Below, one piece after another: positions 43,883-53,671 of a stretch of DNA of 64,000 nucleotides. A program made the translations under genes and the position numbers. Within the stretch, counting starts at the first letter, position 1. Each line of letters starts with the position of its first letter. The notes below the pieces were generated by a model. That model was not told the origin of the DNA and did no database searches. It was given only the letters and a program-made list of their open reading frames with translations. This stretch comes from UBA830 sp002295635. GTDB lineage: Bacteria > Pseudomonadota > Alphaproteobacteria > MPNO01 > UBA830. The stretch covers positions 30,091 through 94,090 of the forward strand of contig DBHK01000017.1 of NCBI GenBank assembly GCA_002295635.1, written 5' to 3'.

Positions 43883-46077
43883 TCGAGATATCCTCTCAAA
43901 TCATTGCCGATCATGGCCTTACGCCTACGGAATACGATCGCGTTCTCGAAATTATGGGCCGCGCACCAAATCATACCGAACTGGGTGTTTTCTCGGTTAT
44001 GTGGTCTGAGCATTGTTCATATAAGTCTTCAAAATTCTGGCTGAAAAAGCTGCCGACGGAAGCACCCTGGGTAATCTGTGGACCGGGAGAGAACGCTGGC
44101 GTAATCGATATCGGGGACGGTAAGGCCTGTATTTTTAAGATGGAAAGCCACAATCATCCGTCATTTATCGAACCATACCAAGGGGCAGCAACCGGGGTTG
44201 GTGGCATCCTACGCGACGTTTTTACAATGGGAGCGCGGCCGATTGCTAATATGAACGCACTACGTTTCGGCGAACCAAGTCATCCAAAAACCCGCCACTT
44301 GGTTAACGGTGTGGTTTCTGGAATCGGTAGCTACGGTAACTGTATCGGCGTTCCAACCGTTGGCGGAGAGATAAATTTCGACTCGAGCTACAATGGCAAT
44401 ATCATTGTAAATGCCATGACGGTCGGGATTGCCGATACCGATAAGATTTTCTACTCCGCCGCGGCGGGGGTCGGTAATGCAGTCGTATATGTCGGCTCCA
44501 AGACCGGCCGTGACGGTATCCATGGTGCCACCATGGCTTCAGCCGAGTTCGATGAAGATTCAGACGGGAAGCGGCCCACGGTGCAGGTGGGGGATCCTTT
44601 TACCGAGAAGCTCTTATTAGAGGCCTGCCTTGAGTTGATGTCGACTGACGCGATTATCGCTATCCAGGACATGGGCGCGGCGGGACTAACCTCTTCGTCG
44701 GTAGAGATGTCGGATAAAGGTGGCGTTGGTATTGAATTTGACCTTGACCTAGTACCCGTTCGTGAAGAGGCCATGACACCGTATGAGATAATGCTCTCGG
44801 AAAGCCAAGAACGTATGTTAATGGTTCTCAAGCCCGGCCGAGAGGAAATGGCGCAGAAAATCTTCGAAAAATGGGAACTCGATTTTGCTGTTATAGGTCG
44901 GGTGACGGATACCAACCGACTTGTCCTGAAATTCGCTGGCGAGGTTGTATGCGATATTCCGGTCCCACCGCTAGTCGCTGGAGCGCCTGAATATGAACGC
45001 CCGTGGGTGCGTACCCCGCCATCTCCGGGTTTAACAGCGGAAGAGGCTTTGCACGGATTCGACCTAACCCCGGAGGAAGCATTGATCGAGATGATGGCAT
45101 CTCCTGACCTCTGTTCTCGCCGCTGGGTATGGGAGCAATACGACCACATGGTGATGGGCGATACGGTGCAGAGACCGGGCGGAGATGCAGCAGTAGTACG
45201 CGTTCACGGCACAGATCGCGGTCTTGCTATCACCACAGACTGTACACCTCGATACTGCGTCGCCGACCCTGTCGGGGGTGGGCGCCAAGCAGTTTCCGAG
45301 GCATGGCGTAACTTAATAGCATGCGGTGCAAAACCACTAGCTATTACGGATAACATGAATTTCGGGAACCCCGAACGTCCGGAGATCATGGGTCAGTTTG
45401 TCGGATGCATCGAAGGCATGAGAGAGGCGTGTATCGCGCTGGATTTCCCGGTCGTCTCAGGAAATGTCTCCCTCTACAATGAGACCAACGGTTCTGGAAT
45501 CCTTCCTACTCCAGCTATTGGTGGTGTCGGGCTAATCGAGGATATCACAACAAAGATGGTGTCGCCTGCCTTCGCAGCAGAGGGCGAAGACATAGTGTTG
45601 ATCGGCGAAACCGTGGGCCATCTCGGCCGATCCCTCTTCCTACGCCACTATAAAGAACAAAGTATCGGCGCGCCTCCCCCGGTCGATCTTTTTACGGAAC
45701 GTCGAAATGGTGATTTCGTTCACGAACATACTGAGATCAATGCATTAACGGCCTGTCACGATTTGTCGGACGGAGGTTTGTTGGTCGCGATTGCTGAGAT
45801 GGCGCTCGCCGGAAACATAGGTGCGCACCTCTTCTCCGCGCCCAACAATATACCTCCACTCGCCTGGTGGTTTGGAGAGGATCAGTCACGGTATCTTATT
45901 ACCCTCGAAAATTCGAAGAACTTACTAACCGCGGCCAATACTCGCGGCGTCGCGGCCCGATTGATAGGACGTACTGGGAGCTCGGAGTTGACCCTAGCTA
46001 ATGGCAACTCTATACCCCTCTCACATATACGGAATGCTCATGAAAACTGGCTTCCCCGCTATATGACGGCCAACTAA
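43879..46077 (+). CDS. purL: Phosphoribosylformylglycinamidine synthase, PurL subunit
   Basis: ATP-dependent synthetase subunit that forms FGAM. It has 732 residues, the small PurL form that works with PurS and PurQ, not the 1300-residue single-chain form of enterobacteria. Signatures include GVFSVMWSEHCSYKSS, KMESHNHPSFIEPYQGAATG, VGGIGSYGN-type loops (VVSGIGSYGNCIGVP), QDMGAAGLTSSSVEM and CHDLSDGGLLVAIAEM. It is the third gene of the purSQL operon and is followed after 54 bp by bolA. Confidence 0.98.
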   Translation: MIEISSQIIADHGLTPTEYDRVLEIMGRAPNHTELGVFSVMWSEHCSYKSSKFWLKKLPTEAPWVICGPGENAGVIDIGDGKACIFKMESHNHPSFIEPYQGAATGVGGILRDVFTMGARPIANMNALRFGEPSHPKTRHLVNGVVSGIGSYGNCIGVPTVGGEINFDSSYNGNIIVNAMTVGIADTDKIFYSAAAGVGNAVVYVGSKTGRDGIHGATMASAEFDEDSDGKRPTVQVGDPFTEKLLLEACLELMSTDAIIAIQDMGAAGLTSSSVEMSDKGGVGIEFDLDLVPVREEAMTPYEIMLSESQERMLMVLKPGREEMAQKIFEKWELDFAVIGRVTDTNRLVLKFAGEVVCDIPVPPLVAGAPEYERPWVRTPPSPGLTAEEALHGFDLTPEEALIEMMASPDLCSRRWVWEQYDHMVMGDTVQRPGGDAAVVRVHGTDRGLAITTDCTPRYCVADPVGGGRQAVSEAWRNLIACGAKPLAITDNMNFGNPERPEIMGQFVGCIEGMREACIALDFPVVSGNVSLYNETNGSGILPTPAIGGVGLIEDITTKMVSPAFAAEGEDIVLIGETVGHLGRSLFLRHYKEQSIGAPPPVDLFTERRNGDFVHEHTEINALTACHDLSDGGLLVAIAEMALAGNIGAHLFSAPNNIPPLAWWFGEDQSRYLITLENSKNLLTAANTRGVAARLIGRTGSSELTLANGNSIPLSHIRNAHENWLPRYMTAN

Positions 46078-46131
46078 AGGCTGAGGAAACAAACACGAAC
46101 GAATTAGAGAGATAGATAAGGGAAACAAGCT

Positions 46132-46371
46132 ATGCCGATGGATGCAGGTATGATTGAAGGCCTGATCAAGGAGAGCATTCCTGATGCGGAGGTCACCATT
46201 CAGGACCTCGCGGGGGACGGCGATCATTACGCTGCCTTGGTCGTTTCCAGTACATTCAACGGCAAAACCCGAGTGCAACAGCATCAAATGGTCTATCAGG
46301 CACTAGAGGGACGTATGGGCGGCGAGCTCCATGCGCTGGCTCTCCAGACTAGTACCCCTAAGGATACTTAA
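46132..46371 (+). CDS. bolA: BolA family protein
   Basis: A 79-residue BolA/IbaG-type protein. Together with a monothiol glutaredoxin, BolA proteins hold a [2Fe-2S] cluster and act in iron-sulphur or iron handling. The segment GDGDHYAALVVSSTFNGKTR and VQQHQMVYQALEGRMGGELHAL carries the conserved His of the cluster site. The partner glutaredoxin gene follows 30 bp downstream, the usual arrangement in this class. Confidence 0.95.
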   Translation: MPMDAGMIEGLIKESIPDAEVTIQDLAGDGDHYAALVVSSTFNGKTRVQQHQMVYQALEGRMGGELHALALQTSTPKDT

Positions 46372-46401
46372 TCCGGAACCCAATTTAGAGGAATAACTGC
46401 A

Positions 46402-46749
46402 ATGAGCGAACACCCTGTATTCGAACGTATAAAAGACGAAGTCGAAAAAAATGAAGTCGTTCTTTTTATGAAGGGTACACCCGTCTTTCCGCAATGCGGA
46501 TTCTCTTCGGTTTGTGTCCAGATTCTAGGTAACCTTGGTATTCCCTTCACGAGCGTCAACGTGCTTGAAGACCAAGAAGTCCGAGAGGGCATTAAGGCCT
46601 ATTCGGACTGGCCCACCATTCCGCAACTCTACGTGAAAGGAGAATTTGTGGGGGGCTGCGATATTATTCGCGAGATGTACGAATCCGGTGAACTTTTGGA
46701 ATACTTCAATACCAATGGAATTAACGTCCAGCTTGCCAATCCAGAGTGA
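46402..46749 (+). CDS. grxD: Monothiol glutaredoxin (Grx4/GrxD type)
   Basis: A 115-residue CGFS-type glutaredoxin that binds and transfers [2Fe-2S] clusters with glutathione. The active site is KGTPVFPQCGFSSVCVQIL. Further markers are the WPTIPQLYVKGEFVGGCDII strand-turn (cis-Pro and glutathione contacts) and a C-terminal MYESGELLEYF helix. It works with the adjacent BolA protein. Confidence 0.96.
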   Translation: MSEHPVFERIKDEVEKNEVVLFMKGTPVFPQCGFSSVCVQILGNLGIPFTSVNVLEDQEVREGIKAYSDWPTIPQLYVKGEFVGGCDIIREMYESGELLEYFNTNGINVQLANPE

Positions 46750-46782
46750 CTAGCCGGGTATGAACCGAGTCGATTTTCACCG

Positions 46783-47064
46783 ATGCGCCGGATGCGAAAA
46801 AAGTCCTTAATTCTCCATGCACAGCTACCGCTGATCATACTGGCTCTGACAGGCTGTAGCGGTGCCAAAGACCTCGCGAAAGTTTCCCCAAAGTTGCATT
46901 TAGCTTGCCAAACAATCTTATGCGAGTGCCGCACAAAACCCAGAAACGTTTTTGCCACCCCGAAAACTACAGATATTATCTGGCACCTAAATGGAAACGC
47001 CAGTTGCCCCGCCAACTATGTGTTGGAACGAGTCAAATTAGATTTCCTGGGGCGTAGAAATTAG
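46783..47064 (+). CDS. Small putative lipoprotein of unknown function
   Basis: A 93-residue product beginning with a basic stretch and a hydrophobic segment ending in a lipobox, LALTGC, with the lipidated Cys at about residue 25. The mature part is short and holds three more Cys (ACQTILCEC), with CPANYVLERVKLDFLGRRN at the end. I do not recognise the family. It follows grxD by 33 bp on the same strand and converges with rpsD. Start could be the second ATG, three codons in. Confidence 0.6.
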   Translation: MRRMRKKSLILHAQLPLIILALTGCSGAKDLAKVSPKLHLACQTILCECRTKPRNVFATPKTTDIIWHLNGNASCPANYVLERVKLDFLGRRN

Positions 47065-47137
47065 GATTCCGGCCACGGCAGTAGAAAAACCTCTACAGAC
47101 AAGCTTGCGCAGTTTTTCACTGATATCCCTAATCAAA

Positions 47138-47755
47138 TTAACGTGAGTAGAATTCTATGACGAGGTTGGGTTCCATTTGGACCGGATAGGGCACCTCAGC
47201 AAATCCTGGTACGCGTAGAAACTTGCCCTGCATTTTGCCATGATCAACTTCCATGTATTCCGGTACATCCCGCTCCGGTAGCTGGCCGGCTTCAAGCACC
47301 ATGGGAATGGTGCGAGACTTCTCTCGGACTTCAATCACGTCACCTTCCTTTACTCGATAAGAGGGGATAGTAACGCGGGCGCCATTTACGCGAACGTGGC
47401 CATGATTGATAAATTGACGAGACGCGAAAACTGTCGGCACAAACTTCATGCGGTAGACTACAGCGTCTAGTCTCTGTTCGAGCAAACCGATAAGCGCCTC
47501 AACGGTATCGCCGCGACGCTTGACCGCTTCGCCGTAGATGCGGCGAAACTGTTTCTCGGTAATATTGCCGTAATAGCCTTTAAGTTTCTGCTTCGCCTGC
47601 AACTGCAATCCGAAATCAGACATCTTACTACGCCGCCGCTGACCGTGCTGTCCCGGGCCATATTCTCGGCTATTCCAAGGACTTTTTGGGCGACCCCATA
47701 GGTTGCAGCCTAAGCGCCGGTTAATCTTATATTTCGAGCGCACGCGTTTTGACAT
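47138..47755 (-). CDS. rpsD: 30S ribosomal protein S4
   Basis: Primary 16S rRNA-binding protein of the small subunit. It has 205 residues, MSKRVRSKYKINRRLGCNLW at the N-terminus. The S4 RNA-binding domain begins near residue 94 with RLDAVVYRMKFVPTVFASRQ and has NHGHVRVNGARVTIPSYRV. It is a single-gene unit here, away from the alpha operon, with its own promoter and a leader of about 107 nt. Confidence 0.98.
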   Translation of the reverse strand: MSKRVRSKYKINRRLGCNLWGRPKSPWNSREYGPGQHGQRRRSKMSDFGLQLQAKQKLKGYYGNITEKQFRRIYGEAVKRRGDTVEALIGLLEQRLDAVVYRMKFVPTVFASRQFINHGHVRVNGARVTIPSYRVKEGDVIEVREKSRTIPMVLEAGQLPERDVPEYMEVDHGKMQGKFLRVPGFAEVPYPVQMEPNLVIEFYSR

Positions 47756-47868
47756 GGCCCTATCTCCTTTGTTCTCTCTATTTGTCCCGGTAGTCCGGTT
47801 CCAGACCTTGCTGGCGGCGGGAAACTGCCTTTTTCAGGCAACATCCTCATTCCCGGGAGTGGCGGCGG

Positions 47869-47896
47869 AGTATATGCATCGCACCCGCCGTGTCAA
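47869..47896 (-). promoter_or_regulatory. Sigma-70 type promoter of rpsD
   Basis: On the minus strand TTGACA (47896-47891) and TATACT (47874-47869) are separated by 16 bases, close to the vegetative consensus. Transcription would start near 47862, leaving a leader of about 107 nt before the rpsD ATG. Within that leader a small hairpin (GCCT/AGGC, 47828-47840) could take part in S4 autoregulation; that is inference. Upstream of the promoter, to about 48114, no gene is seen. Confidence 0.65.
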
Positions 47897-48114
47897 CGAA
47901 TTGCGTAAAGAGGCTGCTTCGACCAAAAAATTTGCGAATATGAAATGAATTCAGTCAAAAATGCTGATCTTATTTGATGGCGCTACTGATTGGTTAGGTA
48001 TTTTTGGCGGTATCATCGATACTATTGTTTACCTCCCCGAGGTTTCCTGCTGTACTATCTTTGGCACCATTCGACTGTATACGTGGATTGTTTTATTCCC
48101 CTCCACGGATTTTT

Positions 48115-48151
48115 CGTGGCCGTTCGTCATTATTGACGCCATCTGGCCACG
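48115..48151. terminator. Compound hairpin downstream of trmJ
   Basis: CGTGGCC (48115-48121) pairs with GGCCACG (48145-48151). Inside it CGTCA (48125-48129) pairs with TGACG (48134-48138). The structure begins 17 bp beyond the trmJ stop on the minus strand. It is strong enough to stabilise an mRNA 3' end or to terminate, but lacks a clear T run on either side. Confidence 0.4.
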
Positions 48152-48167
48152 GAAGTTTTCGGGCTCT

Positions 48168-48935
48168 TTATCTCGAACGATCGCGTGGGCGTGAAAGGCC
48201 ACCAACGATGCCGCGAAGAGTTTTGACTTCTCGATCACTGAGCCTCGAACGGGTAAAAATATTACGGATATTTCGAACCATACGTGGTCGTTTTTCTGGC
48301 GGGAATAGAAAGCCGCAGGCATCCAGTTCTGCCTCCAAGTGCTCGAAAAAATTTACTAACTCATCTTTAGATGCTACCCTCCCGCCCTTGCGGGTCACAC
48401 CATCCAATTTTTTTGGTTGGGTCGCCTGAAACCATTCGTAACCGATCAACAAAACCGCTTGCGCGAGATTTAGAGAGCGGTGTTCTGAATCTACGGGAAC
48501 CATGATGATGGCATCGGAGATCGCTACATCGTCGTTATTTAGTCCCTTAGATTCGCGACCGAAAAGAATACCTGATCTTTCGCCCTTTTCGTTGTTTGCA
48601 TGAAGAGATTTCGCCAAATCACGCGGCGTCAGTACCGGCTTTTCCATATCTCGTACACGGGCCGTCGTCGCGTAAAGCCGATTTAGATCGGAAACAGCAT
48701 CTTGAGTATTATCATAGATCGTGGCCTGCTCTAGAACGCGCTCTGCACCGGATGCAGTGTTGATGGCTTTCTGGTTCGGCCAATCACCCTTAGGTTCGAC
48801 CAGACGCATCTCAGACAGCCCGAAATTCATCATCGCTCGCGCCGACGCTCCAATGTTTTCACCCAACGTGGGACGCACCATTATGATAGCTGGGGGCGGT
48901 TTTACGTTGGTCACAGGGTCAAGGGATTCCGTCAC
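48168..48935 (-). CDS. trmJ: tRNA (cytidine/uridine-2'-O-)-methyltransferase TrmJ-like
   Basis: SPOUT-class methyltransferase that modifies position 32 of certain tRNAs. The GTG start at 48935 overlaps the cimA stop as GTGA, a standard coupling; a TTG five codons upstream is less likely. It has 255 residues. Motifs are IIMVRPTLGENIGASARAMM at the start, GILFGRESKGLNNDD (SAM knot) and EHRSLNLAQAVLLIGYEW, the C-terminal knot signature. Its place after cimA matches relatives. Confidence 0.9.
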   Translation of the reverse strand: MTESLDPVTNVKPPPAIIMVRPTLGENIGASARAMMNFGLSEMRLVEPKGDWPNQKAINTASGAERVLEQATIYDNTQDAVSDLNRLYATTARVRDMEKPVLTPRDLAKSLHANNEKGERSGILFGRESKGLNNDDVAISDAIIMVPVDSEHRSLNLAQAVLLIGYEWFQATQPKKLDGVTRKGGRVASKDELVNFFEHLEAELDACGFLFPPEKRPRMVRNIRNIFTRSRLSDREVKTLRGIVGGLSRPRDRSR

Positions 48936-50560
48936 GCCGCTTTGGCGCAATCACGATACAGTTTATACGATATCGAATCCTGCAGCGCGTTATAGGAAGC
49001 GTCGATGATGTTGGTCGATAGTCCTACACACGACCAGCGTCGATCTTGGCCGTCCGCACTTTCGATCATGACTCTTGTTACGGCACCCGTGCCATCGCCA
49101 GGTGTTAGGATTCGGACCTTGTAATCGACCAATCGCATATCCTCGAGCTCTGGATAGCTCTCTAGCAAAACCTTACCAAGAGCATTATCGAGCGCGTTGA
49201 CCGGCCCATTACCCTCGGCCACTGCCATATGGTTTCGGTTTCCTACATCGACCTTCACCGTCGCCTCTGACACGGTCACCAATTCTCCACGAGCGTTCCA
49301 ACGGCGCTCGTCAAGTACTCGGAAAGAATGCAACGTATAATATTCAGGTACTTGTTGCAGGATCCGGCGCGCCAAAAGCTCAAAACTGGCTTCGGCCCCG
49401 TCATAGGCGTAACCCTCAAATTCCCGTTCCTTTACCAATTTCAGGAGACGGGGCACTCTTGGGTGATTTGAGTCAATCTCAAGTCCGATTTCTCGAAACC
49501 GCGCTAGAATGTTGGATCTACCCGACTGGTCTGATACGACGATATGACGAGCGTTCCCCACCAGAGTAGGATCGATATGTTCATAGGTTCTCGGATCCTT
49601 CTCGACAGCTGAGACATGCAATCCACCCTTATGCGCAAATGCCGAATCACCGACATACGCGGCATTACGGACCGGCGAGCGGTTGAGACGTTCGTCTAAA
49701 ACACGTGATATGTGGGTAAGCTGTCTCAAGTCATTATCACCTAGACCAGTATGGAAACCCATTTTGAGCATTAGGTTGGGGATGATTGCAGTCAGATTAG
49801 CATTACCGCAACGCTCGCCGAGACCGTTAAGGGTTCCCTGGACCTGCCGTGCACCAGCGTTGACTGCGGCGAGGGAATTTGCAACGGCATTCTCAGTATC
49901 ATTATGACAATGAATCCCGAGGTGTGTACCGGGAACATAGTCGGATACTTCGCGGATTATGCGATCAATTTCATGTGGTAAAGTTCCACCGTTGGTATCG
50001 CAAAGAACGATCCACCGAGCGCCAGCCTCATAGGCTGCTTTTACGCAGGAAAGCGCATATTCAGAATTTTCTTTGTAGCCATCGAAGAAATGCTCGGCAT
50101 CAAACAAAACTTCGCTAACTCGATTTTTGCCATAAGCAATGGAGTCCCCAATGATCTCTATATTTTCTTCCCTCGGAATTTCCAAAGCTACATCGACGTG
50201 ATAGTCCCAAGTCTTTCCCACCATGCAAACAGCCGCGGGCTTAACGTCGAACAAGGCGGCAAGACCCGGATCATTTTCAACCGAGCGACCGGGACGGCGA
50301 GTCATACCAAAAGCAGCGATCTTGGACCGTTTCAAGATCGGCGGCTTTAGGAAAAATGCGTCGTCTGTCGGATTGGCGCCTGGCCAGCCGCCTTCGATAT
50401 AGTCAATACCGAGATTATCTAGCGCGCTCGCCATCGCAATCTTGTCGGCAACAGAAAAATCTACGCCCTGCGTCTGCGCCCCGTCACGCAACGTCGAGTC
50501 AAATAGATAAATGCGGTTATCGTTCGCCATCTTCCTGCGGGTCCCGCTCAATTTAATCAT
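48932..50560 (-). CDS. cimA: (R)-citramalate synthase
   Basis: Condenses pyruvate and acetyl-CoA to citramalate, giving a threonine-independent path to isoleucine. ATG 50560 has an AGGAG ribosome site ten bases upstream and gives 542 residues; an ATG ten codons later (50530) is possible. The N-terminal TIM barrel begins with IYLFDSTLRDGAQTQGVDFS and has HCHNDTENAVANSLAAVNAG, typical of the LeuA/homocitrate group. A C-terminal LeuA-type regulatory domain follows from about residue 405. The length and the D-G-A-Q-T-Q-G sequence fit the CimA subgroup rather than LeuA itself. Confidence 0.9.
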   Translation of the reverse strand: MIKLSGTRRKMANDNRIYLFDSTLRDGAQTQGVDFSVADKIAMASALDNLGIDYIEGGWPGANPTDDAFFLKPPILKRSKIAAFGMTRRPGRSVENDPGLAALFDVKPAAVCMVGKTWDYHVDVALEIPREENIEIIGDSIAYGKNRVSEVLFDAEHFFDGYKENSEYALSCVKAAYEAGARWIVLCDTNGGTLPHEIDRIIREVSDYVPGTHLGIHCHNDTENAVANSLAAVNAGARQVQGTLNGLGERCGNANLTAIIPNLMLKMGFHTGLGDNDLRQLTHISRVLDERLNRSPVRNAAYVGDSAFAHKGGLHVSAVEKDPRTYEHIDPTLVGNARHIVVSDQSGRSNILARFREIGLEIDSNHPRVPRLLKLVKEREFEGYAYDGAEASFELLARRILQQVPEYYTLHSFRVLDERRWNARGELVTVSEATVKVDVGNRNHMAVAEGNGPVNALDNALGKVLLESYPELEDMRLVDYKVRILTPGDGTGAVTRVMIESADGQDRRWSCVGLSTNIIDASYNALQDSISYKLYRDCAKAA

Positions 50561-50603
50561 AAGGGCGCGAACTCCTACCAAAGTCCGCTCAATACGTAAA
50601 CGA

Positions 50604-52265
50604 TTAAGCTCTACCCCGAAACGCGTTTACGATTGGATAACGACGGTCACGTCCGAACGATCTGCCAGTAATTTTGACACCGGGTGGGGCTTGACGCCGT
50701 TTGTATTCAGCGCCGAGGAGCATACGCCAGACACTTAACACCAATGCTCGGTCGTGCCCCTCTTTTTCCAAGTCGTCTACGCCTAGGTCCCCCTCGTTTA
50801 ATTCTTTGAGGATAGCGTCCAATTGCTCGTATGGCGGCAGGTTATCTGCGTCTTTCTGATCAGGTTTAAGTTCGGCTGTCGGAGGCTTCACTATAATGTT
50901 TTCCGGAACCACCCGACCGCCGGGGCCTAGAAATCTTGTTGAGAGGTTGGCATTACGCCAATGGCAAAGTTGGAATACTTTCGTCTTATAAACATCCTTC
51001 AATACGGAATATCCTCCACACATATCGCCATAGAGCGTGGCGTAACCAACCGACATCTCAGACTTGTTACCCGTCGATACCACCATTGCACCCGTTTTGT
51101 TGGACAGTGCCATTAGCGTGAGACCACGAGACCGTGCCTGAACATTCTCTTCGGCGGTCCCGGCCTCTGTCCCTGCGAAGGTTTCCGATAACATCTCTTC
51201 GAATGCCTTCATGGCCGGTTCAATAGAGATCGAATCTAACGGCACGCCGAGTAGTCGGCACGCCTCCGCAGCATCTTCAAGGCTTTCTTGTGAAGTGAAG
51301 GGGGAAGGCATCATAACGCAGTGAACCTGATTGGGTCCGAGGGCATCGACCGCCACCGCCGCTGTCAACGCAGAATCTACTCCACCGGACATACCAATCA
51401 ATACGCCTGGAAAACCACTTTTAGTGACATAATCTCTAAGTCCAAGTACCATTGCTGAGTAGATCGCCATGTCACCGTCAGGTGGTGAGCTTTTCTCCCC
51501 TTCATCGCAAACCCAAGTATTGCCATTACGGGACCAAATGGTTTTTATTAGGCTTTCATCCCAAGCTGGTGCTTGCACCCGCAATGACGCGTCAGCGCCG
51601 AGCACGAAAGACGCACCATCGAATACTAACTCATCCTGACCGCCCACCTGATTAACGTAGATCAGAGGCATCCGGCACTCGATGGCACGTGCGGCGGCAA
51701 GATTGATGCGAGTATCCCACTTGTCCTGTTGGTAGGGTGAGCCGTTAAGCACCACGAGGATCTCTGCACCAGATTCATCTAAACATTCGGCAACCTCGTC
51801 GGTCCACATATCCTCGCAAATCATCACCCCCAGCCTAACGCCGCGGAAGCTGATTGGCCCGGGCAGAGGGCCCGACCTGAATATACGTTTTTCGTCGAAC
51901 ACACCATAATTTGGCAGATCGTGTTTAAACCGTACTGCCGAGATCTGCCCTCGATCAAGCAGCAAGACGGCATTATAGAGATCCTCATTATCGCGCCATG
52001 GCGATCCCACTAGCATGGCCGGGCCACCGTCCACCGTCTCGCGGGCAAGCGCCTCGATTTCGCGTTGGATAGTATCGTTGACAATGGGCCGAAATACCAA
52101 GTCCTCCGGCGGGTACCCACAAACGACCAGTTCACTCGTTACGACGAGATCAGCGCCACATTTTGCCGCATCAAGACGGGCCTGGCGGAGTCGTTCGACG
52201 TTACCGACAATGTCACCGACAACAGGATTGATTTGAGCCAGAGAAATATTGAGCGTATCGGTCAT
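50604..52265 (-). CDS. nadE: Glutamine-dependent NAD+ synthetase
   Basis: Makes NAD+ from deamido-NAD+ using ammonia from its own glutaminase domain. It has 553 residues. The N-terminal nitrilase domain has LVVTSELVVCGYPPEDL (Glu), a Lys near 113 and Cys in MICEDMWTDEVAE. The C-terminal synthetase domain has the PP-loop GMSGGVDSALTAAVAVDALG near 290, VSTGNKSEMSVGYATLYGD and KPPTAELKPDQKDADNLPPY. It begins 14 bp after the DAHP synthase stop, so the two are co-transcribed. Confidence 0.97.
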   Translation of the reverse strand: MTDTLNISLAQINPVVGDIVGNVERLRQARLDAAKCGADLVVTSELVVCGYPPEDLVFRPIVNDTIQREIEALARETVDGGPAMLVGSPWRDNEDLYNAVLLLDRGQISAVRFKHDLPNYGVFDEKRIFRSGPLPGPISFRGVRLGVMICEDMWTDEVAECLDESGAEILVVLNGSPYQQDKWDTRINLAAARAIECRMPLIYVNQVGGQDELVFDGASFVLGADASLRVQAPAWDESLIKTIWSRNGNTWVCDEGEKSSPPDGDMAIYSAMVLGLRDYVTKSGFPGVLIGMSGGVDSALTAAVAVDALGPNQVHCVMMPSPFTSQESLEDAAEACRLLGVPLDSISIEPAMKAFEEMLSETFAGTEAGTAEENVQARSRGLTLMALSNKTGAMVVSTGNKSEMSVGYATLYGDMCGGYSVLKDVYKTKVFQLCHWRNANLSTRFLGPGGRVVPENIIVKPPTAELKPDQKDADNLPPYEQLDAILKELNEGDLGVDDLEKEGHDRALVLSVWRMLLGAEYKRRQAPPGVKITGRSFGRDRRYPIVNAFRGRA

Positions 52266-52279
52266 TAAGATCTCCCCGC

Positions 52280-53671
52280 TTATTCGGCCGCCTCATATTT
52301 GGGTGGATCATTCCGTTCGCTATCACGCTTTGCCTTAAGGTGCTCGCCGACAAGAAACGCTAGTTCTAGGGACTGCGACGCGTTTAGACGAGGATCGCAA
52401 TGCGTATGATAACGAGCTGACAAACCTTCATCGGTGATCTCCTGAGCACCACCGGTGCATTCAGTCACATTCTGCCCGGTAAGCTCGATATGAACCCCAC
52501 CGGCGTGGGTACCCTCGGCCTCGTGCACCGCAAAGAAGCCACGTACTTCCTGCAAGATTTGGTCAAAGGGGCGCGTCTTAAAGCCGCTTTTGGCCTTGAT
52601 TGTGTTACCGTGCATCGGGTCGCAGGTCCAAACAACCTTCTTACCTTCATTAGCAACAGCTCTGACGAGGTTAGGCAAGGTCTGCTCTACCTTTTCGTGC
52701 CCCATTCGGCTGATTAGAACTAGACGACCCGGATCATTATCTGGGTTGAGCGCATCGATGACTTTCAGCAATTCATCGGGCGTTTGCGTTGGTCCAGTTT
52801 TGAGGCCGATGGGATTTGCGATTCCCCGCAAGAATTCGACATGCCCGCCATCAAGCTGACGGGTCCGGTCACCAATCCACAACATATGTGCCGACGTGTC
52901 ATACCAATCGCCAGAGGTAGAATCTACACGCGTCATAGCCTGTTCATACCCCAGTAACAAAGCCTCATGGCTCGTATAAAAATCGGTCTCACGTAATTGT
53001 GGCGCGGCGTTGGGCGTCAGCCCGCAGGCCGCCATAAATGTCATAGCTTCATCAATGCGGTCTGCTAATTCAGCATATTTCCGGGCCTGTTCTCCCGAAG
53101 AAACAAATTCGAGATTCCAACGGTGCACTTCTTCTAGATTTGCATAACCACCCTGTGCGAAGGCTCGTAGAAGATTCAGGGTCGCCGCGGATTGGTTGTA
53201 TACTTGGACCATACGTTCTGGATCAGGCGTACGCGCCTCCCCAGTGAACTCCATGTCGTTTACCATATCGCCTCGATAGCTGGGCAGAGTAATGCCGTCC
53301 TGCTCCTCAACGTCGGAAGACCTCGGTTTTGCAAATTGCCCCGCCAGACGTCCAATTTTTACAACGGGTTTGCCAGATGCGAAGGTTAGAACCACAGCCA
53401 TTTGCAGCAGAACACGAAATGTATCGCGGATATAGTTGGGATGGAATTCGGCGAAACTCTCGGCGCAATCACCCCCCTGCAATAGGAAGGCCCTACCCTC
53501 CGCGACATCAGAAAGCTGAGCATGGAGCTTACGCGCCTCGCCCGCAAACACTAATGGTGGATATCTACTGAGCTTGCTTTCCGCCGCTTCCACGGCGATT
53601 GAATCCGGGTATTCCGGAACCTGAATCACAGGTTTGTCTCGCCAGCTTTCGGGCGACCAGTTCCCCGACAT
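52280..53671 (-). CDS. aroG: 3-deoxy-7-phosphoheptulonate synthase, class II
   Basis: First step of the shikimate pathway, joining PEP and erythrose 4-phosphate. ATG 53671 follows a GAGAGG ribosome site and gives 463 residues; the frame extends 31 codons upstream without conservation. This is the plant-like class II enzyme, with the metal-binding Cys near residue 69 in FLLQGGDCAESFAEF. Further signatures are RMVQVYNQSAATLNLLRA, VEFLRGIANPIGLKTGPTQ and TCDPMHGNT. The symbol is used loosely because class II enzymes also carry aroH/aroF names. Confidence 0.94.
   Translation of the reverse strand: MSGNWSPESWRDKPVIQVPEYPDSIAVEAAESKLSRYPPLVFAGEARKLHAQLSDVAEGRAFLLQGGDCAESFAEFHPNYIRDTFRVLLQMAVVLTFASGKPVVKIGRLAGQFAKPRSSDVEEQDGITLPSYRGDMVNDMEFTGEARTPDPERMVQVYNQSAATLNLLRAFAQGGYANLEEVHRWNLEFVSSGEQARKYAELADRIDEAMTFMAACGLTPNAAPQLRETDFYTSHEALLLGYEQAMTRVDSTSGDWYDTSAHMLWIGDRTRQLDGGHVEFLRGIANPIGLKTGPTQTPDELLKVIDALNPDNDPGRLVLISRMGHEKVEQTLPNLVRAVANEGKKVVWTCDPMHGNTIKAKSGFKTRPFDQILQEVRGFFAVHEAEGTHAGGVHIELTGQNVTECTGGAQEITDEGLSARYHTHCDPRLNASQSLELAFLVGEHLKAKRDSERNDPPKYEAAE

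Noticed and set aside
44451..45149. 232-codon minus-strand open frame inside purL
   Set aside because: Shadow frame; Ser/Arg/Pro-rich composition is the reverse complement of purL codon use.
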